Below are positions 8,358-15,824 of a stretch of DNA of 38,269 nucleotides, piece after piece. Location: contig JAPYRR010000009.1 in the NCBI GenBank assembly GCA_029936885.1, positions 1 to 38,269 of the forward strand, written 5' to 3'. The stretch is from Fidelibacterota bacterium. Its GTDB lineage: Bacteria; Fidelibacterota; Marinisomatia; Marinisomatales; UBA1611. The translations under genes and the position numbers were made by a program. Below the pieces are notes generated by a model, which saw only the letters and a program-made list of their open reading frames with translations, searched no databases and was not told the DNA's origin. How positions within the stretch are numbered: position 1 is the first letter of the stretch; every line of letters begins with the position of its first letter.

Positions 8358-9098
8358 TTGGGCAAACTTCGTAACATAACATCCATATCTTTTGTCATCA
8401 TTTTGATGGCGACTAATCTCTCTGCTCAGGGACTGGGCAATTTTCTTGGGTCATGGATTGGAATCGAAACACTCAATAGTCCCACAAATTCTTACGAAAA
8501 TAGAAATATTGCCATCAATTTCACAGAAGGCGGTGAGAGAGATGGTTACTTAATTTTTAACTCCTCCTCAGAATTCATGTATAATGATGATTTGGACTGG
8601 GCATACCATTATTTTGGTTTAGATAAGAATACAAATGAATTAATATTTCTTCGTCGATTTATAACACCCATTGGAATAATTGGAAATCAAGAGTTACGAT
8701 ATACCATCCTGGAGTGGGATATCGATTCCTTCTTGGCTGAATACGAATCTGATAATGGTGATACTTACCACCAAATAAGGATGAGTTTAAATGTTCTTGA
8801 TGTGGATGATTATCAACCTGTGACCTTTTTACTCCACCAGAATTATCCAAATCCATTTAATCCTTCAACAACCATTTCATTTGATATTGATTTAGAAGCA
8901 TCTGGATCTCTTATTATTTATAATATTAATGGTCAAATTATAAAAATTCTGCATCAAGGAATTTTCAATACAGGTCTTGCGCAATTTCATTGGAATGGCC
9001 ATGATCAACAATGTAATCCTGTGAGTGCAGGTACCTATATCTATCGTTTAGTGGTTGATGGTTTTTCTCAATCACACAAGATGGTACTTCTTAAGTAA
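8358..9098 (+). CDS. Small secreted protein with type IX sorting domain
   Basis: This 246-residue protein has a signal peptide (ISFVIILMATNLSAQ), then a region of about 130 residues that I do not recognise (GNFLGSWIGIETLNSP...), and a C-terminal type A sorting domain from about residue 160 (NYPNPFNPSTT) ending KMVLLK. The middle part resembles a small lipocalin-like or beta-barrel layout only in its alternating beta pattern, which is weak evidence. The start is a TTG at 8358. An in-frame stop lies at 8301-8303 with no ATG after it, and the first in-frame ATG (8406) would cut the signal peptide, so TTG is preferred. It lies 83 bases after the beta-helix gene. Confidence 0.8.
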   Translation: MGKLRNITSISFVIILMATNLSAQGLGNFLGSWIGIETLNSPTNSYENRNIAINFTEGGERDGYLIFNSSSEFMYNDDLDWAYHYFGLDKNTNELIFLRRFITPIGIIGNQELRYTILEWDIDSFLAEYESDNGDTYHQIRMSLNVLDVDDYQPVTFLLHQNYPNPFNPSTTISFDIDLEASGSLIIYNINGQIIKILHQGIFNTGLAQFHWNGHDQQCNPVSAGTYIYRLVVDGFSQSHKMVLLK

Positions 9099-9135
9099 GT
9101 ATCTCACTCTTCTAAACTTTAACAGCCGACTTTAC

Positions 9136-12100
9136 ATGAAAACTTTTAAATTTATCCTTCCAATAATTGTGTCTATTTCAGCATTATTTGCAACATGGTT
9201 TGATGATATTCCCAGAACCCTAACTCAACCGAATGGTCAACTATTATCATGTTTTGTATCGGGAGACCAATATGGTCGTCGACTTCATGATGAGGACGAT
9301 TATACAATAGTTTTAAATGAAGTAGATGGATATTATTATTATGCCATTCCAGGGATTAATAACGAACTCATTCCGTCAACTTTTATCCCCGGAACCGTGG
9401 ATCCAAAAACGTATGGGTTAGAACCGGGCTTAGCAATGAGTCTGGCGGAATATAACCGAAATAAAGATTTCTATCATAATTCTGAATCTGAACGGGATTC
9501 TAGAGATGCGCCCACTTCTGGAGAAATTGCTCAGATTAATGTATTTATCCGATTTGCGGATGATCCGGTATTCCCAAACCCTAGATCCTATTATGATGCA
9601 GTGTTTCAAACAGATGAGGGTGAATCATCTCTTAGAGATTATTACTGGGAAGTTTCCTATAATTCGCTTTGGGTAAATACATTTCATTTTCCAGGTAGTA
9701 TCGCTGATGTTAATACCGCATATCAGGATGAACATCCTCGTGGTTACTATCAGCCTCAATCTGGTACAAATCCTGACGGATATCAAAACGATAATGAAAG
9801 AACCCAAAGAGAGCATACTCTTTTAGCTAACGCATTAAATGCAATTTCAAGCGAAGTATCCCCTCTGACGGATATTGATGCAAACGACGATGGTTATGTT
9901 GATGCAGTTTCATTTGTTATTTATGGCCAGCCAGGAGATTGGGCTGAGCTTTTATGGCCTCATCGCTGGTCACTTTATTCTCAAACAGTCACTATTAATG
10001 GTGCTCAGGTTTGGGATTACTTATTTATGTTGTCAGAATCATGGTATTTTAATGTAGGTGTACTTTGCCATGAGTTTTTTCATGTTTTAGGCGCGCCTGA
10101 TCTATATCATTATGATGGAGGTGGGTCTCCATCGCCTGTTGGGGGTTGGGATGTTATGGAAGCAAATACAAATCCACCTCAGTACCCATCAGCATTTATG
10201 AAATACAAATATGGAGATTGGTTACCAAATCTTCCTGAAATTACCGAAAGTGGCGTTTACACACTTAATCCTCTCCAACAACAAGAAAATGCTATTTTTA
10301 AAATTGCATCACCCAATTCTGATTCAGAGTATTTTGTGGTGGAATATAGAAGGAAGGATGGGATTTACGATTCCAATACTCCAGGCAATCGAAATGGATT
10401 AGTTGTATACAGAATAAATACAGCAGCAGGGAATGGTAATGCAGGTGGACCACCTGATGAGGTTTATTGTTATAGACCGGGAGGTACATTGCAAAACAAC
10501 GGAAATTTCGATAATGCACCTTACAGTTCTGATTATAATCACACACAAATAAATGATGATACAAATCCATCCTGTTTTTTATATAATGACGGCACTGGCG
10601 GAGAAGGTGGGCTGAATATTTATGCTGTAACAGAAGCAGATGAAACCATCTCTTTTACAGTCTCATTTGGTCAACCAACCATTAATGTGGATCCAGATGA
10701 ACTTTACTATACTTTGAATGCCGGTGAATTTGAAAATCAAACTTTAACACTCTCCAACACGGGTGAGCCAGAAACAATTCTTAATTATCAGGTTGGAGTT
10801 ACGGGTGTTATACCATTCCAAATTCCGCAGGGCGGCCCAGATGAAGGAAACTATTACTGGAGTACATCATTAGAAGAACCTAATATGGATTATCAATGGA
10901 TCAATATTGAAGGGATAGGGATACAACTCACTTTACCACATAATGACCAATATGCGTCAAGCCCAATTGAACTTCCATTCGAATTTGAGTTCTTTGGAGA
11001 AATGTATGATTATGTCGAAGTAAACGCAAATGGTTGGGTAGGTTGGAGTGGAGAGAATGAGACTGAATGGCTAAATGCGGAAATCCCGATTTCAGGTGCA
11101 CCTCGACCAGCTATCTTCGGTTTTTGGGATGATTTAAATCCTAGTAACAATAATGGTAATTCATCTGCATCGGGTGATATTTATTACCATGTGAGTTTAG
11201 ATAAAGTCGTCATATGGTTTAATGACGTGGTGCGTTGGAATACAACAGATTGGGGTCAATTTGATTTTCAAATTGTTCTCTATGCTGATGGGACCTTCAG
11301 AACAAATTATAGGGAAATGGCAGGTTTAATAACGTCAGGTACCATTGGATGGCAAAATGCTAATGGAACAGAAGGAACCCAAATTGTTGCAAATGAAGAA
11401 TTTGTGAATAGTAGTATGAGTTGGTATGCTGCTTCTACAGATGAAGATGTATCTTGGGTATTTTTGTCTTCTAATACAGGCGATCTGAATGGAGCACTTA
11501 TCGGAAACGAAACAGCAGAAATATATGTTCAGGTAGTTACGACAGGATTAGAACCAGGTGATCATGAAGCGACGGTAAGTATTTCATCACCTGATGCAGA
11601 TCCAGTTTCTGTTCCCATTCATTTAACGGTGACTGGTGAGAATTCAACCCCGACATTACCCTATATCGATATTACTGATTCAGAGACAGGCATAATTGAA
11701 CTCCCGGATGACGTGGATCCACTTTTTTCAGCTATAGCATCTAGGTATACTCATATTGAGGCACCTAATGGTGACTTGATTCAATTTCTTATTCAAGATG
11801 ATTTTACGGATAATCAAATTCTTCATGCACGACGTGTATTAGAATCTTTTTTAACAGATATTACTAATTATGCATGGGGAAATAATAAATCCTATGTCGC
11901 GAATGCACTTGCTGCAAGCAATGCAATTCTTTTTCTTTTGAATGATGAAGATGAATATGAGAATCCTGATTTATGGGCCTTGATAGATGCAGGTGTAAAT
12001 GGTCAAGATCTTTTAGCAATGGAAGTATTTCCTGAAGGTAGTGATGCCTATATGAGTAGTACAGACCGGGATGCAACTTACGAAGAGGTTCTACATTATT

Positions 12101-13110
12101 TACACGGATTTGGTATTCAGATCGCTCTACCAGCAATGCAAATTGCAATTGAATCTGCCATGAGTAATGCCATTGAAAATAATCTATATAATCCACTTTC
12201 TGACCTCCCTGAAGAAGATTATGATGAAGAATATTTAGCAATGGGTTTGGAATGTTACTTTGGCATTTGGGCGCATGACCCAAATGAAGATGGATTTAGT
12301 GGTGATCAGGAATATGCATTTATTAACAGGCAGGATATGGCAGTTGGTGATCCACAGTTATATGACATTATACTAGGTTATTTCGGAGAAACTTGGGAAT
12401 ACAATGCATATTTATCTGAAAGTGATATTTCAGAATTTTATTTGAATCGTCAAAATAATTTGGATTATACATATCGATCAAAATATTTGAAAAATGTTAA
12501 TTTGACCGGGGATTATTCAACCCATATTTTTGGAAATGATTTTGTAAATAAATTCACAGGAAATGAGGGTGACAATCATTTCATGGGGTTCAAAAGTGAT
12601 GATTATTTCTATGGTGGTGATGGTGTAGATAGAGCCATTTATCAAGGTAATTTCGAAGAGTATATTCTGATTCCTCCTCATGCCACCGATGATTCATCTT
12701 ATCAAGTCCTGGATATAATTTTGGTTCGAGATGGTATCGACCATTTATATAATGTAGAAGAAGTAGAATTTAACGGTGTTGTTTATTTGCTCACGGACAT
12801 ATTAAGCGTTGGAGATTCTGAGACTCTTCCAAGCAAATTTGCTATTCATTCACCTTATCCAAATCCATTTAATCCTACAACAACCGTTCAGTTTGATATT
12901 GCAAATGAAAGTGGAGTCATTGTATCCGTATTCGACATGATGGGGCGGTTAGTTAAAACACTCCAAAATGGGAAATTGGACCAAGGTCGTTATTCCATAG
13001 ATTGGGATGCAACAGATGCGTTAGGACAAAATATTTCTTCCGGTGTTTACTTTATAAAATTCAATGCAGATTCATACCAGAATACTGTAAAGGTTCTTTA
13101 TTTAAAATAA
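9136..13110 (+). CDS. Large secreted M6-type metalloprotease with RTX-like segment and type IX sorting domain
   Basis: I start this protein (1324 aa) at the ATG at 9136, which gives a clean signal peptide (MKTFKFILPIIVSISALFA); the frame is open further upstream into the preceding gene. An N-terminal M6-type propeptide (QPNGQLLSCFVSGDQYGRR) is followed by the M6 catalytic domain. That domain has SLRDYYWEVSYNSLWV and the zinc site HEFFHVLGAPD, with ligands His312, His316 and Asp322, catalytic Glu313, and a likely Met-turn DVMEA. Next come a spacing-type Ig domain and a beta domain with NGWVGWSGE and FGFWDDL. After these is a helical domain holding an EEVLHYLH motif at 983-990, then an RTX-like segment (EGDNHFMGFKSDDYFYGGDG), and a type A sorting domain from about 1240. 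The enzyme should act outside the cell on protein substrates that cannot be predicted. Confidence 0.9.
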   Translation: MKTFKFILPIIVSISALFATWFDDIPRTLTQPNGQLLSCFVSGDQYGRRLHDEDDYTIVLNEVDGYYYYAIPGINNELIPSTFIPGTVDPKTYGLEPGLAMSLAEYNRNKDFYHNSESERDSRDAPTSGEIAQINVFIRFADDPVFPNPRSYYDAVFQTDEGESSLRDYYWEVSYNSLWVNTFHFPGSIADVNTAYQDEHPRGYYQPQSGTNPDGYQNDNERTQREHTLLANALNAISSEVSPLTDIDANDDGYVDAVSFVIYGQPGDWAELLWPHRWSLYSQTVTINGAQVWDYLFMLSESWYFNVGVLCHEFFHVLGAPDLYHYDGGGSPSPVGGWDVMEANTNPPQYPSAFMKYKYGDWLPNLPEITESGVYTLNPLQQQENAIFKIASPNSDSEYFVVEYRRKDGIYDSNTPGNRNGLVVYRINTAAGNGNAGGPPDEVYCYRPGGTLQNNGNFDNAPYSSDYNHTQINDDTNPSCFLYNDGTGGEGGLNIYAVTEADETISFTVSFGQPTINVDPDELYYTLNAGEFENQTLTLSNTGEPETILNYQVGVTGVIPFQIPQGGPDEGNYYWSTSLEEPNMDYQWINIEGIGIQLTLPHNDQYASSPIELPFEFEFFGEMYDYVEVNANGWVGWSGENETEWLNAEIPISGAPRPAIFGFWDDLNPSNNNGNSSASGDIYYHVSLDKVVIWFNDVVRWNTTDWGQFDFQIVLYADGTFRTNYREMAGLITSGTIGWQNANGTEGTQIVANEEFVNSSMSWYAASTDEDVSWVFLSSNTGDLNGALIGNETAEIYVQVVTTGLEPGDHEATVSISSPDADPVSVPIHLTVTGENSTPTLPYIDITDSETGIIELPDDVDPLFSAIASRYTHIEAPNGDLIQFLIQDDFTDNQILHARRVLESFLTDITNYAWGNNKSYVANALAASNAILFLLNDEDEYENPDLWALIDAGVNGQDLLAMEVFPEGSDAYMSSTDRDATYEEVLHYLHGFGIQIALPAMQIAIESAMSNAIENNLYNPLSDLPEEDYDEEYLAMGLECYFGIWAHDPNEDGFSGDQEYAFINRQDMAVGDPQLYDIILGYFGETWEYNAYLSESDISEFYLNRQNNLDYTYRSKYLKNVNLTGDYSTHIFGNDFVNKFTGNEGDNHFMGFKSDDYFYGGDGVDRAIYQGNFEEYILIPPHATDDSSYQVLDIILVRDGIDHLYNVEEVEFNGVVYLLTDILSVGDSETLPSKFAIHSPYPNPFNPTTTVQFDIANESGVIVSVFDMMGRLVKTLQNGKLDQGRYSIDWDATDALGQNISSGVYFIKFNADSYQNTVKVLYLK

Positions 13111-13116
13111 TCTTCT

Positions 13117-13145
13117 AAAAGTGTGAGTAAAATCACACTTTTTCT
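13117..13145 (+). terminator. Hairpin terminator after the metalloprotease gene
   Basis: AAAAGTGTGA (13117-13126) pairs with TCACACTTTT (13133-13142) around the loop GTAAAA, and the T run continues three bases further. It begins 7 bases after the metalloprotease stop codon and marks the end of the secreted-protein block. The stem is AT-rich, so strength is moderate. Confidence 0.75.
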
Positions 13146-13155
13146 CGTTTTGAAA

Positions 13156-13185
13156 TTGGGTATAGGGGAGTACTGTATTTATTAT
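13156..13185 (+). promoter_or_regulatory. Candidate promoter of the pilus locus
   Basis: TTGGGT at 13156-13161 and TATTAT at 13180-13185 are separated by 18 bases and lie about 55 bases upstream of the first pilus gene, just after the preceding terminator. The -10 matches five of six consensus positions; the -35 is weak. Because the following 25 kb has no gap above 28 bases, this short region is the obvious place for the main promoter, whatever its exact hexamers. Confidence 0.35.
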
Positions 13186-13224
13186 CAGTGAAAATAATCC
13201 CATACCATTAATTAAAATCAAAAA

Positions 13225-13230
13225 AGGAGA
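13225..13230 (+). promoter_or_regulatory. Strong ribosome binding site of the prepilin gene
   Basis: AGGAGA within AAAAAGGAGA stands 9 bases before the ATG at 13240. It is one of the best Shine-Dalgarno matches in the window, where many genes have none, and suits high expression of a pilin. Confidence 0.7.
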
Positions 13231-13239
13231 TGCCGAATA

Positions 13240-13653
13240 ATGAATCTTAAAAAGAATTCTAAATCCGGTTTTACTATGATTGAAATCATGGTTGTGGTTG
13301 TAATTGTTGCTATTCTAGCAGTAATTGCATTGCCGACTTACCTAAACTATGTGAGAAGTGGCTATGCTTCGGAAGCCCGTACTGTTATGTCAAACATCAA
13401 TAATGCGTCCAAAATGTATTATCAAACTTCAGGCCAATGGCCTAGCGAAGTAGATGAGCTAGAGCGTGCAGGTCAATTAGACTTAAGTCGTTCAACTAAA
13501 TTGAAATGGGGATTTGACATCCAACTAAATGATCAAGGTGGAAGAATAACAGCTACCAGTACAGAAAAAATGTCCGGTGGTGCAGGTCATGAAGTTATTT
13601 ATGATGCTGATAATGGAAAATTCATAGGTTATGGATCACCAGAAGGAGAATAA
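13240..13653 (+). CDS. pilA: Type IV prepilin, probable major pilin
   Basis: This 137-residue prepilin has a short basic leader and a textbook cleavage site, KSG^FTMIEIM, with Gly10 at -1, Phe at +1 and Glu at +5. A hydrophobic helix follows (VVVVIVAILAVIALPTYLNY), which packs the pilus core. The globular part carries the PilE/GspG-like stretch NINNASKMYYQTSGQWPSE. No cysteine pair is present in the mature protein, so a C-terminal disulfide loop is absent. It has the strongest ribosome binding site of the locus and is the first gene, both consistent with the major subunit, though a GspG-like pseudopilin cannot be excluded. PilT follows after 6 bases. Confidence 0.88.
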   Translation: MNLKKNSKSGFTMIEIMVVVVIVAILAVIALPTYLNYVRSGYASEARTVMSNINNASKMYYQTSGQWPSEVDELERAGQLDLSRSTKLKWGFDIQLNDQGGRITATSTEKMSGGAGHEVIYDADNGKFIGYGSPEGE

Positions 13654-13659
13654 TCCTAC

Positions 13660-14712
13660 ATGGATTTAAATAAGCTACTTGCTTATTCTGTTGATAGCGG
13701 TGCATCAGATCTTCACTTAAGCGTTGGTTCCATCCCCATGGTTCGTATTAATGGTACCATGCAGCCTTTGAATATGGATATTCTGAAACAGGAAGATATG
13801 GAATCTATAATTCCACAAGTTTTAGATGAAAATCAAAGAAACCTATTTGAAGAACGAAAGGAAATTGACTTTTCTGCGAGTTTGGCGGGAAAGGGACGTT
13901 TTCGTGTCAATTTCTTTAATCAGATCAAGGGATTAGCAGGTGTTTTTAGAACAATTCCAGAAGTGGTAAAAGATTTTGATGATCTTGGTATTCCGCCCGT
14001 ATTAAAGAGTTTGGCTTTATTAGATCGTGGACTTGTTCTTTTAACGGGACCAACAGGCTCGGGTAAAAGTACAACGCTTGCAGCAATGGTTGACCATATC
14101 AATATGAATCGAAAATGTCATATTATTACGATTGAAGATCCGGTTGAATATTTTCACCATACTAAGGAAAGTTTAATCAATCAACGTGAACTGGGTGCGA
14201 ATACGCACAGTTTTTCAAACGCAATGCGATCGGCTCTTCGTGAAGACCCTGACGTAATACTCGTTGGTGAAATGCGCGATCTTGAAACAATTTCTCTTGC
14301 CTTAACTGCAGCTGAAACGGGGCACCTAGTTTTATCAACGCTTCACACATCCAGTGCTGTCAAAACAATTGATCGTATTATTGATATTTTTCCGTCAGGT
14401 CAAAAAAGTCAAATTCGTTCTATGCTATCCGAAAGCCTTGAGGCTGTTATTGCGCAAAAACTCCTGAAGACTAAGGATGGTAAAGGCCGAATCCCTGCGT
14501 GTGAGATTATGATTGCGAATACGGCTATTCGGAATTTGATTCGTGAAGATAGAATTTATCAAATTCCTTCTATCATTCAATCGGGTGGTGTTGAAGGGAT
14601 GCAATCTTTAGATCAAGATTTACAGAGATTGGTTACTCAAGGAAATATTGAGAGAAAAATGGCACAGAGTATTGCAGAAAATCCAAAACTCTTTGCTCAA
14701 AACGTACTATAA
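13660..14712 (+). CDS. pilT: Type IV pilus retraction ATPase
   Basis: This 350-residue protein matches PilT in length and sequence. It starts with the family N-terminus (LLAYSVDSGASDLHLSVGS) and has a Walker A GPTGSGKST at about residues 130-138, the Asp box IEDPVEY, a Walker B region (DPDVILVGEMRDLETI) and the His box ETGHLVLSTLHTSSA. The AIRNLIRE segment near the C-terminus is the PilT-specific motif needed for retraction. It acts as a cytosolic hexamer at the pilus base. Its presence points to a retractable type IV pilus rather than a plain type II secretion system. It lies between two prepilin genes with gaps of 6 and 3 bases. Confidence 0.96.
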   Translation: MDLNKLLAYSVDSGASDLHLSVGSIPMVRINGTMQPLNMDILKQEDMESIIPQVLDENQRNLFEERKEIDFSASLAGKGRFRVNFFNQIKGLAGVFRTIPEVVKDFDDLGIPPVLKSLALLDRGLVLLTGPTGSGKSTTLAAMVDHINMNRKCHIITIEDPVEYFHHTKESLINQRELGANTHSFSNAMRSALREDPDVILVGEMRDLETISLALTAAETGHLVLSTLHTSSAVKTIDRIIDIFPSGQKSQIRSMLSESLEAVIAQKLLKTKDGKGRIPACEIMIANTAIRNLIREDRIYQIPSIIQSGGVEGMQSLDQDLQRLVTQGNIERKMAQSIAENPKLFAQNVL

Positions 14713-14715
14713 TTA

Positions 14716-15192
14716 ATGAATTTTAAGAAGACAGAATCAGGTGTAACCTTTATTGAAGTCATGACTGCGACAGTTATTATTTCTATCGCTTGTGTTGGTC
14801 TTTTGATGGGGATCGTACATGCTCGCAGCGAATTGCATGCATTGGAAGTGAAAGAGCGAGCTACGGAAGAATTGCTGAACTATATGGAATATTGGAAAGG
14901 TCGTGTGGCTGATGGGAATTTATCTGCATCAGAACGTGCTGGAAATCCCGATGGGGATGAGATTTTTCTATATGGTTCCTTGGGCGAAAAATATACGATT
15001 AAGGCACGACTTTATTATGATTTAAATCGGCTCAATAATGCAACACCTTTTGGATTGACTAGTTTCACTAGATATGAGTTGGAATGTTGGATCAAATGGA
15101 GTGACTATTTTGCAACGCCACCCAGTCGATATTCAGGACGAGTAGGTAAAGAAAGACGATTGTCGACCATCATGACTGAGTTTGAAACCTAA
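14716..15192 (+). CDS. Minor prepilin, PilV/GspI-like
   Basis: This 158-residue protein has a class III prepilin signal, TESG^VTFIEVM, with Gly at -1 and Glu at +5, followed by a hydrophobic helix (TATVIISIACVGLLMGIV). Beyond the first 40 residues I recognise nothing specific. Position and size suggest a minor pilin of the PilV/GspI kind, which would join a priming complex at the pilus tip. It starts 3 bases after pilT, and its stop overlaps the start of the next gene by one base. Confidence 0.82.
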   Translation: MNFKKTESGVTFIEVMTATVIISIACVGLLMGIVHARSELHALEVKERATEELLNYMEYWKGRVADGNLSASERAGNPDGDEIFLYGSLGEKYTIKARLYYDLNRLNNATPFGLTSFTRYELECWIKWSDYFATPPSRYSGRVGKERRLSTIMTEFET

Positions 15193-15824
15193 TGATGAAA
15201 TTAATCAAAAGATCGTCTCTTGGAATGACTTTGATGGAATTATCCGCTATGCTAGTCGTGGTCAGTATTATTGCATTGGGTATGACCTCCGGTGCCCAAG
15301 CTGTTATCCTCCATTATCAGACCGATACTGTTCGCCAGGACTTGCGTCAATATGGTAATATGATTATGAGGGAAATAACCCAAGAACTAAAATTTGCACA
15401 AAAAATAGAAATTGATGGTCAATATGGATTTTCTCGGTTAAAGCTTTACGAATATTTTACAGATATGACTCCTAACTTATATATTTCATGTAATCCCAAT
15501 ACCGGAATTGAGTTTAACAGTGCAATCCCATTGAATGGTGCGATGAAATTCCCAAATAAGGGAGTATTTAGAGGAGAGGGTCAACGAGAAATTTATATTA
15601 AAGATTTTAACGTTAGTTATGGAAATGATACTCGTGCCATTTTAGCTTTATTTAAACAAACTTTTGTTAATATAACTTTAACAATTGGTATGGAATCGGA
15701 TGTTATGGATGAAGCAAATCCAGTTAAGGAAGAGCATTCATTTCGTCGGTCTATATTTTTAGGCACACCTTATATTCAAAAGAAACTTACTAACTCTTCT
15801 GTTGAAGATACTGATGATGTTTAA
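15192..15824 (+). CDS. Minor prepilin, PilW/GspJ-like
   Basis: This 210-residue protein carries a prepilin signal, RSSLG^MTLMELS, with Glu at +5, and a hydrophobic stretch (AMLVVVSIIALGMTSGAQAV). The body is beta-rich (QEIKFAQKI-like and LKLYEYFTDM segments), as in PilW or GspJ, but no closer match can be made by eye. The start overlaps the stop of the previous gene (TAATGATG); the second ATG at 15195 is an equal choice. The next gene begins inside its last codons, so the minor pilins appear translationally coupled. Confidence 0.8.
   Translation: MMKLIKRSSLGMTLMELSAMLVVVSIIALGMTSGAQAVILHYQTDTVRQDLRQYGNMIMREITQELKFAQKIEIDGQYGFSRLKLYEYFTDMTPNLYISCNPNTGIEFNSAIPLNGAMKFPNKGVFRGEGQREIYIKDFNVSYGNDTRAILALFKQTFVNITLTIGMESDVMDEANPVKEEHSFRRSIFLGTPYIQKKLTNSSVEDTDDV

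Noticed and set aside
9055-9135. An earlier start for the metalloprotease inside the previous gene
   Set aside because: It would put 27 extra residues before a clean signal peptide and overlap the end of the preceding sorting domain.
11864-12283. A 139-codon open frame on the minus strand inside the metalloprotease gene
   Set aside because: Its product is rich in His, Gln and Leu in the way of a shadow frame, and the plus strand here encodes a coherent domain.
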